Notes: generated by a model not told the origin, from the sequence alone. 10,513 nt of DNA from an uncultured Eubacteriales bacterium (GCA_902796875.1 CADBQT010000183.1:1-10513); one strand, 5' to 3'; shown: positions 1-7,590, counted from the stretch's first letter. Numbers and translations: made by a program.

Positions 1-860
1 CCTTCCGGATCCCGTTCCACCGCCCAGACTTTGCCTTTGGGGGTCTGCAGGGCCAGCTCCACCGATACGCTTCCGGTGCCGGCGCCCACGTCCCAGACGA
101 TATCCTCTTCGCCCGTCTGCATTCGGCCGGCGATCACCGCCCGGACGTCCTGCTTGGTCATGGGGACCTCTCCCCGGATGAATCCCCGGTCCGGGATCCC
201 CGGGCGAAATACCGGCCGTTTCTCCTCCGAAGCCTCCGGCATCACCAGGATCACCGACAGGGAATCGAATACTTCTCCGGCCAGTTCCTCCGCCTTTCCC
301 CGGCGGATCTGTTCATCTTCATAGGAAAGCCGCTCTCCCACGGCCACGGGAGTATCCCCAAGCCCTGCATCGGTCAGCTGGCGGCATATATCCGCCGGAC
401 CCAGTTTTCCACCCGTAAGGAAAAAGACCGGACGGCGCCCCTCCAGTTCCCGATCGGCCTGGACCTCGAGCCCGTGAGCGGAGACCAGCTTCCAGTCCTG
501 CCAGGGCATCTTCATTTTCGCCGCCATCATCTGGACGCTGGAGATCCCGGGAAGGACCTCCGCCTCCCATCCCTCTTCCTCCATCAGAGGAAGCAGGGTC
601 CTGGCACCGGAATAAAAGCCCGCATCTCCGCTGTAGACGACGCAGATCTTCCCCTCTTCTTCAGGGTAGTCCCGGATGATGTCCCGGATCTCTTCGGCGG
701 CGATGGCCGGCCACCGGTCCCGCCCCCACTGGGAAGGCAGACTCTCCAGAAGACGAGGCGCCCCGATGATCAGAGTCGCATCCTTCAGGGCAGCCACGGC
801 TCCGGCGGTGATGGTCGACAGATGACCGCAGCCGGTCCCGATCAGTGTGATCTTTTTCAT
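1..860 (-). CDS. cbiET: Fused CbiE-CbiT, cobalt-precorrin-7 C5-methyltransferase / cobalt-precorrin-6B C15-methyltransferase (3' end cut by window)
   Basis: I translated this frame by hand: 286 codons are open from ATG 860 to the left edge, with no stop, so the 3' end is missing. Residues 1 to about 210 are the CbiE tetrapyrrole-methylase domain: N-terminal LIGTGCG, YSGDAGFYSG near residue 76 and LPGISS near 104. From about residue 214 the CbiT domain begins with the hallmark FRPGIPDRGFIRGEVPMTKQ and the SAM-binding DVGAGTGS at about 257-264, followed by VERD. Known family roles: CbiT methylates C15 and decarboxylates the C12 acetate side chain of cobalt-precorrin-6B, and CbiE methylates C5, giving cobalt-precorrin-8. 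The fusion is the CobL-like arrangement. The start has a strong site (GGAGG, 5 nt before ATG) and overlaps the cbiJ stop as ATGA. About 100-120 residues of CbiT should lie beyond the edge. Confidence 0.95.
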   Translation of the reverse strand, partial: MKKITLIGTGCGHLSTITAGAVAALKDATLIIGAPRLLESLPSQWGRDRWPAIAAEEIRDIIRDYPEEEGKICVVYSGDAGFYSGARTLLPLMEEEGWEAEVLPGISSVQMMAAKMKMPWQDWKLVSAHGLEVQADRELEGRRPVFFLTGGKLGPADICRQLTDAGLGDTPVAVGERLSYEDEQIRRGKAEELAGEVFDSLSVILVMPEASEEKRPVFRPGIPDRGFIRGEVPMTKQDVRAVIAGRMQTGEEDIVWDVGAGTGSVSVELALQTPKGKVWAVERDPE

Positions 861-1645
861 GCTTTCCTCCTGTCCGGGGAATCCGATTCTTTCTCAATTC
901 TCCCCAGACATTCCTTCAATACCTGTTCATAGGTCATGCCCTCGTCCTCGGGACGGGCGATGACGATGGCCGGGATCCCGGCCGCCTCGCATGCGTCCAG
1001 CTTTTCCGGGAAGCCTCCCGTCCGTCCGCTCTCCTTGGTGATCAGGGCGCAGATCCCGTATTCTTCGATGAGGGCCTGATTAAGTTTGGCCGAAAATGGC
1101 CCCTGGATGGCGATGATCTGCCGGTCGGGGATGGCCGCTTCCTTGCAGATGCGGATGCTCTCCTCCGACGGCAGGACCCGGGCCACAAGACGCTCCGGAT
1201 CCAGGTTTTCGGCGTAGACGGGAAGATCCCGCACCCCGGTGGTAAGCAAGATGTTCCCGGAAGTCCGGGAAAGCAGGTCCTTTGCTTCCCGGATGGCCTC
1301 CTCCCGGCTTTTCACCGGCTTTACGGAAGCGCTTTCCTCGGCGCCATCCTCCCGCAGAAGACGAAGCCGGGGAACGGCGGCCGATTCAGCCGCCTCACGG
1401 ATATTCGCCGTAGCTTCCACGGCAAAGGGATGGGTGGCATCGACGCAAAGGCCTTTGCCCCTCAGAAGTTCCTCCATCTCCTCCCGGCTCCTCGGCCCCG
1501 TCTCCACGTCGATCCCGGGATGATCTCCCTGCTGCCGGGCGCCGTAATCGGAGACCACGCAGACGGTGACCTCCCCGCCGGCTTCGGCCAGAGCCCGGGA
1601 AAGCTCCCGACCCTCAGTCGTTCCGCCGAAAATAAGTATCTTCAT
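857..1645 (-). CDS. cbiJ: CbiJ/CobK, cobalt-precorrin-6A reductase
   Basis: A 262-residue cytosolic protein of the CbiJ/CobK family, normal in length. It reduces the macrocycle of cobalt-precorrin-6A to 6B with a nicotinamide cofactor (family knowledge). Visible motifs are FGGTTEGR (residues 6-13, nucleotide-binding loop), VDATHPFA (68-75), NILLTTGVRDLPVY (131-144), QGPFS (181-185) and ITKESGRTGGFPEKLDAC (202-219). Two in-frame ATGs exist. I chose 1645 because the AGAGG site lies only about 2 nt before the ATG at 1654 but about 10 nt before 1645, and because the protein then begins directly with the beta strand MKILIFGG. The gene overlaps the 3' end of cbiH by 32 nt, unusually long for this cluster, and its TGA forms an ATGA overlap with cbiET. 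Confidence 0.95.
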   Translation of the reverse strand: MKILIFGGTTEGRELSRALAEAGGEVTVCVVSDYGARQQGDHPGIDVETGPRSREEMEELLRGKGLCVDATHPFAVEATANIREAAESAAVPRLRLLREDGAEESASVKPVKSREEAIREAKDLLSRTSGNILLTTGVRDLPVYAENLDPERLVARVLPSEESIRICKEAAIPDRQIIAIQGPFSAKLNQALIEEYGICALITKESGRTGGFPEKLDACEAAGIPAIVIARPEDEGMTYEQVLKECLGRIEKESDSPDRRKA

Positions 1646-2372
1646 GTTTCTCATATCCTCTCGGCGTGACCATCCGGCCGCCGATGACTTTTGTGGAGGA
1701 GGAGCCGATGAACACGGTGGTGAACATGTCGATGGGCTCCTTGCCCAGGTCCTTCAGGGGAAGCACCCGGAAGTCCTCCCCTTCCCGTCCGATGTTTCTC
1801 ACCCACCCGCAGACCGTCTCCGGGCCCTTGTGCCGGGCGATGATCTCGCAGGCTTTCTCCAGATAGTCGTCTCTCTTTTTGGATCGGGGGTTGTAGAGGC
1901 AGATGGCAAAGTCTCCCTCCGCCGCACACTCCAGCCGCTTCTCGATGACCTCCCAGGGGGTCAGAAGATCCGACAGGGAGATCAGGCAAAAATCGTGGCC
2001 TACGGGGGCTCCCAGGACCGCCGCCCCGGAAATGGCCGCCGTGATCCCGGGGATCACGACGATCTCCACCCCGTCGTACTGCTCCGCCAGTTCGAAGAGG
2101 AGACCGGCCATCCCGTACACACCGGCATCGCCACTGCAGATCATGGCCACGTCCTCTCCGGCCGCCGCCCGCTCGATGGCCCAGCGGCACCGCTGGATCT
2201 CCTGCTTCATGGGCGTCGTATAGTATTCCTTGTCCGGGTAGAGATCCCGGACCAGGTCCACGTAAACGGTGTATCCGGCGATGACCGGGACTTCCTCCAG
2301 TACCCCAAAGGCTTCCCGGGTCATGTATTCCCTTCCGCCGGGACCGATCCCTACGGCGTAGACTTTACTCAT
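1614..2372 (-). CDS. cbiH: CbiH/CobJ, cobalt-factor III (precorrin-3B-type) C17-methyltransferase with ring contraction
   Basis: A 252-residue SAM-dependent tetrapyrrole methylase. It methylates C17 and drives ring contraction to give cobalt-precorrin-4 (family knowledge). Motifs are GIGPG (8-12), GDAGVYGMA (81-89), IPGITA (107-112), the CobJ/CbiH-typical LISLSDLLTPW (130-140), LYNPRS (159-164) and FIGSSSTKV near 221. It is a stand-alone single domain, without the C-terminal ferredoxin-like extension seen in some long CbiH proteins. The start at 2372 is preferred over the upstream in-frame start at 2447 because GGGAGTGG lies just before it and the GIGPG loop then sits at the usual position. 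It overlaps cbiG by 8 nt (ATGAGTAA) and cbiJ by 32 nt. Confidence 0.95.
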   Translation of the reverse strand: MSKVYAVGIGPGGREYMTREAFGVLEEVPVIAGYTVYVDLVRDLYPDKEYYTTPMKQEIQRCRWAIERAAAGEDVAMICSGDAGVYGMAGLLFELAEQYDGVEIVVIPGITAAISGAAVLGAPVGHDFCLISLSDLLTPWEVIEKRLECAAEGDFAICLYNPRSKKRDDYLEKACEIIARHKGPETVCGWVRNIGREGEDFRVLPLKDLGKEPIDMFTTVFIGSSSTKVIGGRMVTPRGYEKHEDTYFRRND

Positions 2373-3387
2373 CGTACCACTCCCATGTGGGGTGATAATC
2401 AGTGATGGCCAGGGCCATGGTGACGCCGCTTCCGTGGGTCTTGCCATGGATCACTTCTCCGCCGCCGGCGGCCAGCACGGCGCTCCGCTCACAGACGTTA
2501 TCCACTCCGGTCACTTCCTCTACGAAGGAGGACCCGTGGAAATCTCCCTTTACCTGTTCCAGTTCCACCGCGCTGTAGGCGGCCAGATCCCAGCCGTGGG
2601 CCTGACAGAAGCGGACCATTCCGATCTCATCCGCCTTGATGTCGATGGTGGCCACGCCGGCGATGGCGCTTTCGGGGATCTTCAGTTCTTCCATCAGATT
2701 CTTATAGAAACTTTCCAGGGTATCCTGCTTCGTTCCTCTCCGGCATCCGATGCCCAGATAGACGATCTTGGGGACCAGATGAAGGGCGCGGCTTCCCGTG
2801 GGACGAATATCCATCACGATGTCCGCATCCTCTCCCTTGGTCATGATCAGGCCTTCGGGAAGATCTCCGGTGATGGGCCACCGGCTCCGGACCGTCTTGG
2901 TCGCTCCCGCCAGCAGGCCTCCGGACACGTCTTTGATCCGATCCTTCTCCAGGATGATGCAGTCCTGATGTTTCGCCCATTCATCCACGGCGAAGACGCC
3001 GTGAAGATCCGTAGCCGTAGTGATCACGCAACGGCCTCCGCAGACCTGGGCCAGTTCCTTGGCCAGATCGTTGGCGCCGCCCAGGTGGCCGGACAGGATG
3101 GGGATGACGTTCTCTCCCTTTTCATCCACGACGATGACCGCAGGGTCCTCCGTCTTGTCCTGGATGTGGGGAGCGATGGCCCGCACGGCGATGCCCACCG
3201 CACCGACGATGACCAGAGCGTCCGCCTGGGTAAAGTGCTTCTTCGTCCACTCCTTCAGGCTGTCGGGGCGCCCGCTCCGGGCCGCCTGACCGCCGACCTT
3301 TTCCATCAGCTGCTTGGCCAGCTTCACTCCTTCACCGGTAAAGGCGATGCTGACGACGTTCTTCTCATTCCAATTGGTAACTGTCAT
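2365..3387 (-). CDS. cbiG: CbiG, cobalt-precorrin-5A hydrolase
   Basis: A 340-residue protein with the full CbiG layout. The N-terminal domain contains GAVGIAVRAIAP (62-73) and then PILSGHLGGANDLA (96-109) and VITTATDLHGVFAVD (121-135). A linker/middle region follows, and the C-terminal CobE/GbiG-like domain has LGIGCRRGT (211-219), ATIDIKADEIG (246-256) and FVEEVTGVDNVCERSA (288-303). CbiG opens the delta-lactone of cobalt-precorrin-5A and releases the C20 fragment as acetaldehyde, a step specific to the anaerobic pathway. The ATG at 3387 overlaps the cbiF stop (ATGA), with GGGAGGG upstream. It ends TAA inside the start of cbiH. No sign of truncation or fusion. Confidence 0.96.
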   Translation of the reverse strand: MTVTNWNEKNVVSIAFTGEGVKLAKQLMEKVGGQAARSGRPDSLKEWTKKHFTQADALVIVGAVGIAVRAIAPHIQDKTEDPAVIVVDEKGENVIPILSGHLGGANDLAKELAQVCGGRCVITTATDLHGVFAVDEWAKHQDCIILEKDRIKDVSGGLLAGATKTVRSRWPITGDLPEGLIMTKGEDADIVMDIRPTGSRALHLVPKIVYLGIGCRRGTKQDTLESFYKNLMEELKIPESAIAGVATIDIKADEIGMVRFCQAHGWDLAAYSAVELEQVKGDFHGSSFVEEVTGVDNVCERSAVLAAGGGEVIHGKTHGSGVTMALAITDYHPTWEWYDE

Positions 3388-4139
3388 TTTACACCCTCCC
3401 TGAATTCTGTCGTAAATGACGGATCATATAATTTGCTTCTGTCGTATGTATCTCCCAGAAAACCGCCGACCAGGATCAGCGCGGTCTTCGTGATGCTCTC
3501 TCTCGCCGCCGCTTCCGCCAGCGTCCCGACGGTGCAGTGGACCACCTTCTCGTCCGGCCATGTGGCCTTGTAGACGATGGCTGCCGGCTCATCCGCCGAG
3601 CGGCCGCCGGCGATCAGTTGCCGGCTCACCTCCTCCAAAAGACCTGTGGAAAGGAAGATCACCATGGTGGATCCGTGGCTGGCGAAGGACGCCAGATTCT
3701 CCTTTTCCGGGACCGGAGTCCGGCCGGCCATCCGGGTGATCACCACGCTCTGGCTGACCCCCGGCAGGGTGTACTCCGCCTGAAGGGCCGCTGCCGCTCC
3801 GGAGAAGCTGGACACCCCCGGCGTATCGTCGTAGGGGATCTGAAGCTCATCCAGAAGATCCATCTGCTCCCGGATCGCCCCATAGAGGCTGGCGTCTCCC
3901 GTGTGCAGCCGGACCGTATCCAGGCCGCCGGCTTCCGCCTCCTTCATCACCTGGATCACTTCCTCCAGGGTCATCTCCGCGCTGTTGTAGATCCGGCATC
4001 CCTCCCGGGCATAGCCCAAAAGGCCCGGGTTCACCAGGCTTCCGGCGTAGATGATCACATCGGCCTTCTTCAGCAGTTCGGCTCCCCTCAGGGTGATCAG
4101 ATCCTCAGCCCCGGGGCCTGCGCCGACAAAATGAATCAT
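3384..4139 (-). CDS. cbiF: CbiF/CobM, cobalt-precorrin-4 C11-methyltransferase
   Basis: A 251-residue SAM-dependent methylase of standard length. Key motifs are FVGAGPG (4-10), DLITLRGAELL (13-23), VIIYAGSLVNPGLL (28-41), HTGDASLYGAI (79-89), TPGVSSF (106-112) and TRMAGRTPVPE (135-145), the last pair being typical of CbiF/CobM rather than CbiH or CbiL. It adds the C11 methyl group to cobalt-precorrin-4, giving cobalt-precorrin-5A, the substrate of CbiG encoded next door. The start at 4139 is supported by an AGGAGGAAG site and the ATGA overlap with cbiD. The longer frame starting at 4184 only adds 15 residues that are not family-like. Its stop overlaps the cbiG start. Confidence 0.96.
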   Translation of the reverse strand: MIHFVGAGPGAEDLITLRGAELLKKADVIIYAGSLVNPGLLGYAREGCRIYNSAEMTLEEVIQVMKEAEAGGLDTVRLHTGDASLYGAIREQMDLLDELQIPYDDTPGVSSFSGAAAALQAEYTLPGVSQSVVITRMAGRTPVPEKENLASFASHGSTMVIFLSTGLLEEVSRQLIAGGRSADEPAAIVYKATWPDEKVVHCTVGTLAEAAARESITKTALILVGGFLGDTYDRSKLYDPSFTTEFREGVK

Positions 4140-5323
4140 TGTTCTTCCTCCTTCTTTTCTGTGCCGGCCCCATCGGCCTGCCATTCATCCAGGATCCTTG
4201 CCGCTTCTTCCGTCTTCCCCAGGGTGCCGTGCACATTGGAGAAGAGAATGGCGCCGATCCTGACCTTCTCCTTCGTCCGCCGGTCCAGTTTCTCCTGGAT
4301 GGCGTCCAGAATACTTCGGATCACGTCCTCCAAAAGCCCCGCCTCTTTCAGGAGATCGAAGGCCGCATCGGTGGTGGCCGCATCCATCACCCGGCGGCAA
4401 AGATCTGTGGACCCTCCCGCCAGAGCGCAGTGGGCGCAGAGGATCTCCCCCCGGCAGTCCGCCCACCGGGAATGGGTGTTCATGATCCCGCCGGCTGCCT
4501 TGATCAGCTTGCCCGCATGGCCCACGAGAAGAGCCGTATGGATGCCGCAGGCGGGCATCATATCCAGGGTCTCCCCCAGGAAGTTGGAATACTTCAGCAC
4601 GGGGATGGGCCGGCCATCCGGGTCAAAGAGCCGGTCCAGCCCTTCCTCCTCGATGTAATGGGTGCCGTAGTTTCCCGGGGTCAGTACCAGGCAGGGCCCC
4701 GCAAGGCCGTCCTGCTTCATCTCCAGCTCGATGGTCTCCACCAGAGCCTGTTCGCTCATGGGCTCCACGATGCCGGTGGTCCCCAGGATGGAGATCCCTC
4801 CCCGGATCCCCAGGTTCTCGTTAAACGTCTGCCGGGCGGTCTCCTCCCCTTCCGGGACGAACACCTCCACCGCAAGTCCTCCTTCATAGCCCAGTTCTTC
4901 ACATGTCTTACGAACCTCTTCTTCGATCATGGCCCGGGGGCCGGAGTTGATGGCCGCTTCCCCCACGGGCTGATCCAGCCCGGGGCGGGTGACCCGGCCC
5001 ACTCCCTCACCTCCGTCGATGGCGATTTCAGACCCGTCCGTCTTCTTCACCCGGGCGCAGATGAGAAGACCGTCGGTCACGTCCGTATCGTCTCCCGCGT
5101 CCTTGGGGAACCCCGCCCAGGCGGAATCTTCCTCAAGGCCGCAGTGTTCCAGAGGAAGCTCCACATAGATCCCCTTTCCGGTCATGAGCCCCGCTTCCTC
5201 CGGGGCATAGCCGGACAGCAATAGCCTGGCCGCGCAGGCCGCTGCCAGGGCCGCGCAGGTCCCTGTAGTGTATCCGTATCGAAGCTGTTTCGTCCCTTTG
5301 CGGACAAAGTGTTCCAGCGCCAT
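4136..5323 (-). CDS. cbiD: CbiD, cobalt-precorrin-5B C1-methyltransferase
   Basis: A 395-residue protein. CbiD transfers a methyl group from SAM to C1 of cobalt-precorrin-5B, giving 6A, and marks the oxygen-independent pathway. Visible family blocks are RYGYTTGTCAALAA (15-28), GGEGVGRVTRPGLDQPVGEA (104-123), AINSGPR (124-130), NENLGIRGGISILGTTGIVE (168-187), TPGNYG (215-220), KYSNFLGETLD (244-254) and HSRWADCRGEILCAHCALAG (284-303). I chose the ATG at 5323: GAGGA, formed partly by the stop codon of the upstream ATPase gene, lies just before it, while the longer start at 5359 would overlap the ATPase. In the last block Cys stands at residues 290, 296 and 299 where I recall mostly Ala in relatives (from memory, unverified). 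Confidence 0.96.
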   Translation of the reverse strand: MALEHFVRKGTKQLRYGYTTGTCAALAAACAARLLLSGYAPEEAGLMTGKGIYVELPLEHCGLEEDSAWAGFPKDAGDDTDVTDGLLICARVKKTDGSEIAIDGGEGVGRVTRPGLDQPVGEAAINSGPRAMIEEEVRKTCEELGYEGGLAVEVFVPEGEETARQTFNENLGIRGGISILGTTGIVEPMSEQALVETIELEMKQDGLAGPCLVLTPGNYGTHYIEEEGLDRLFDPDGRPIPVLKYSNFLGETLDMMPACGIHTALLVGHAGKLIKAAGGIMNTHSRWADCRGEILCAHCALAGGSTDLCRRVMDAATTDAAFDLLKEAGLLEDVIRSILDAIQEKLDRRTKEKVRIGAILFSNVHGTLGKTEEAARILDEWQADGAGTEKKEEEQ

Positions 5324-5333
5324 GATCTTTTCC

Positions 5334-6491
5334 TCACTCGGCGGAATCCGCCGGAGCATCCTTTCGTGCTCCCAATTCCCGGAGCACCTCTTCCAGGGAA
5401 CGCAGTTTTCCCGACTCCCTCGCCATGCTCCGAAGTTTCTCCATCCGCTGGTTCATCTCTCCGACGGGGAATCCCACATCCACCACGAATCGGCATTTCC
5501 CCATGATTTCCCGGGCCCGGCAGACCGCCGCCTCGCTTATGGGCGAACAGGCTTCTTCCGTCACCACCTCCGACGCCAAGAGCCTTGCCAGACGATGGTC
5601 TACATCGAAGGGCCACAGGATGCCTGCAGCGAAGGGGACGTCATGCCTTTGCATTTCCCGGAACACCGGGATACCGCTCCCTCCGCCGGCCAGCACGAAC
5701 ACCTGGGGGTCTCCCTCCGGCCGGGGAAGTTCGATGCTCCCGAAGAGGGGATCGAAGTATCCCTTGTCGATGCCGTACATCTCCCGGATCATGTCCTCGT
5801 CGAAGATCTCTGCGGGCCTGCCGTACCGGAAGATGGTCTCTCCCTTGACGCAGACGATCCGGTCGGAGATCTTTTCCGCCAGGTCGATCTCGTGGAGAGA
5901 CATGATCACGGTGATGCCGCCCTCTCTGGCCATCTTCTTCAGGATGGACAGGAGCTCCAGCTTGTGCCGGATATCCAGAAACGAGGTGGGCTCGTCCAGG
6001 ATGATGATATCCGGTTCCTGGCAGATGGCTCTGGCCAGGAGAACCCTCTGCCTTTGGCCGTCGCTGATGGCGTTAAAGTCCCGGTTTCCGATGTCCTCGG
6101 CGTGGACCGCCGCCATGGCCTGCTCCACCTTGTCCTCGTCCTCTTCCGTCAGGATCCCCAGCCGTCCCGTGTAGGGGTACCGTCCCGTGGCCACGATGTC
6201 GTGGCAGGTCATCAGTTCCGGCTTCATCCGTTCCGTCAGGACCACCGCCATCTTGGAGGAAAGTTCCCTGTAAGAAAACTTCCGCAGATCCTTCCCCTCC
6301 ACGATCACGTGGCCGCCAACCAGCTGAAGCTGACGGGTGATGCTCTTCAGGATGGTGGATTTTCCCGAGCCGTTGGGCCCGATGAGGGTGATGATCTCCC
6401 CCCGGGTGATCCCGATATTGATATCCCGGATCAGGGCCTTGCCTCCGTAGCCGACGGACAGGCCTTCCATGTTGAAATAATCCCAGGTCAT
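5334..6491 (-). CDS. ABC importer ATPase (BtuD/FecE class) with a C-terminal extra domain
   Basis: A 385-residue ATP-binding subunit. Residues 1-250 are a complete ABC domain: Walker A GPNGSGKST (38-46), signature ISDGQRQR (142-149), Walker B IIILDEP (162-168) and switch His in SLHE (198-201). The usual Q-loop Gln position reads LTER (85-88), a form I recall from a siderophore/cobalamin ATPase subgroup. Family ATPases are usually about 250-270 residues. Here about 125 more follow (262-385), starting VFVLAGGGSGIPVF, a Rossmann-like glycine loop, and ending in a charged helical tail. A similar extension occurs, from memory, in some archaeal BtuD-like proteins; its function is unknown to me. The ATG at 6491 overlaps the permease stop (ATGA) and has GGAGG 8 nt upstream, so the in-frame GTG at 6500 is unlikely. 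It ends 10 nt before cbiD. Confidence 0.93.
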   Translation of the reverse strand: MTWDYFNMEGLSVGYGGKALIRDINIGITRGEIITLIGPNGSGKSTILKSITRQLQLVGGHVIVEGKDLRKFSYRELSSKMAVVLTERMKPELMTCHDIVATGRYPYTGRLGILTEEDEDKVEQAMAAVHAEDIGNRDFNAISDGQRQRVLLARAICQEPDIIILDEPTSFLDIRHKLELLSILKKMAREGGITVIMSLHEIDLAEKISDRIVCVKGETIFRYGRPAEIFDEDMIREMYGIDKGYFDPLFGSIELPRPEGDPQVFVLAGGGSGIPVFREMQRHDVPFAAGILWPFDVDHRLARLLASEVVTEEACSPISEAAVCRAREIMGKCRFVVDVGFPVGEMNQRMEKLRSMARESGKLRSLEEVLRELGARKDAPADSAE

Positions 6492-7555
6492 GCCCCCCAC
6501 CTCCGTTTACGGATCATCATGAAGATCACCACAGGTGCGCCGAACATGGCGGTGACCGTACTGATGTTCAGTTCCATGGGCGCAAAGGCCATCCGGGCGA
6601 TGAAATCACACCACATGCAGAACACTCCGCCGCCCAGGAAGGTTGCGGGTATGACGATGAGGGGGCGGGCGGTCTTCAGGCTCATCTTGACCAGGAAGGG
6701 GACCGCGATGCCCACGAAGGAAATGGGGCCGGCGAAAGCGGTGACGCACCCGGAAAGCAGGCTGGACAGGAGAATGATCCCTGCCCGGAACCGCTTCACG
6801 TTGACCCCCATGCTCTGGGCATACGCCTCACCCAGCTGGAATGCGCCGATGGGCTTGGAGAGCATCAGGGTCAGGAAAAAGGCGATGCCGATGACCACGG
6901 CGGCCACACCCACGTTCCCCCAGCTGGAGCCGGAGAAGCTGCCCAGGGACCAGTCCCTCAGATTGACGATGTCCGAATCATCGGCAAAGGTGACGATGAA
7001 GTCGGTGATGGCCGAGCAGATGTACCCCACCATGATCCCCGCCACCAGCAGGGATGCCATATGGGTCACCCGCCGGGAAATGAGCAGGATGAACAGGGTG
7101 GCGATGAGGGCGCCGATGAAGGCGGCGATCACCAGGGTCCAGGAAGATACGTGGGAAAACCGGCTGAGAAAGACGATCATGGTGATGGCCACGATCATCT
7201 TGGAGCCGGAGGATATACCCAGAACGAAAGGTCCGGCGATGGGGTTTTCGAAATAGGTCTGGAGGAGGAATCCCGCCAGGGACAACCCTCCCCCCAGGAT
7301 GGCTCCCATGAGGATCCGGGGCAGGCGCAGGCTCCAGATGATGTCCACGTTTTTCGGATCGTCCCCCTGATGGGTCAGGATGATGCGAAAGATCTCCCCG
7401 GGGGAGATGTTGACGCTGCCCATGTTGACGTTGAGAATGGTGACCAGAATGAGCAGGACCGCCATGACGAAAAACACGATGATGTACCGCGTCCGCCGGC
7501 GGAAGTTCTCCTGATGAAAGGCTCCCCTATTCTCTTGTGTCTGCGCTTTATCCAT
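6488..7555 (-). CDS. ABC importer permease, FecCD/BtuC family
   Basis: A 355-residue integral membrane protein of the FecCD/BtuC family (type II importer permease, normally about ten helices). Diagnostic segments are RLPRILMGAILGGGLSLAGF (77-96), NPIAGPFVLGISSGS (104-118), DWSLGSFSGSSW (201-212), the cytoplasmic coupling loop AGPISFVGIAVPFLVK (275-290), and ELNISTVTAMFGAPVVIFMM near the end (328-347). The coupling loop usually reads VPH followed by a basic residue; here it is VPFLVK. A charged N-terminal tail of about 22 residues precedes the first helix. The ribosome site before ATG 7555 is weak (GGACGAAAT), and a GC-rich hairpin lies between this gene and the binding-protein gene, both consistent with less permease than binding protein. 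Substrate is not readable from the sequence; context suggests a corrinoid or cobalt-related compound. Confidence 0.94.
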   Translation of the reverse strand: MDKAQTQENRGAFHQENFRRRTRYIIVFFVMAVLLILVTILNVNMGSVNISPGEIFRIILTHQGDDPKNVDIIWSLRLPRILMGAILGGGLSLAGFLLQTYFENPIAGPFVLGISSGSKMIVAITMIVFLSRFSHVSSWTLVIAAFIGALIATLFILLISRRVTHMASLLVAGIMVGYICSAITDFIVTFADDSDIVNLRDWSLGSFSGSSWGNVGVAAVVIGIAFFLTLMLSKPIGAFQLGEAYAQSMGVNVKRFRAGIILLSSLLSGCVTAFAGPISFVGIAVPFLVKMSLKTARPLIVIPATFLGGGVFCMWCDFIARMAFAPMELNISTVTAMFGAPVVIFMMIRKRRWGA

Positions 7556-7568
7556 ATTTCGTCCATGC

Positions 7569-7587
7569 CCCGGCCTCTCGGGCCGGG
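7569..7587 (-). repeat. GC-rich inverted repeat (intra-operon hairpin)
   Basis: CCCGGCC (7569-7575) and GGCCGGG (7581-7587) form a perfect 7-bp stem with a 5-nt loop, located just after the TAA of the substrate-binding protein gene and before the permease ATG. No run of U follows on the minus-strand transcript, so it does not look like an intrinsic terminator. Inference: it protects the 3' end of the binding-protein message or reduces permease translation, as often seen in importer operons where the binding protein is needed in excess. Confidence 0.7.
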
Positions 7588-7590
7588 TGG

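Noticed and set aside
2392..3573. Plus-strand open frame (393 codons) opposite cbiG
   Set aside because: Antisense to an intact cbiG with all family motifs; composition is typical of a high-GC shadow frame.
5268..7256. Long plus-strand open frame (662 codons) opposite the permease, ATPase and cbiD start
   Set aside because: It is the antisense shadow of three well-supported genes, has no family-like segments, is rich in residues expected from complementing GC-rich codons, and lacks its own promoter and ribosome site.
7569..7587. Intrinsic terminator between the binding-protein and permease genes
   Set aside because: The stem is strong but no U tract follows on the transcribed strand, and the permease is needed in the same operon.
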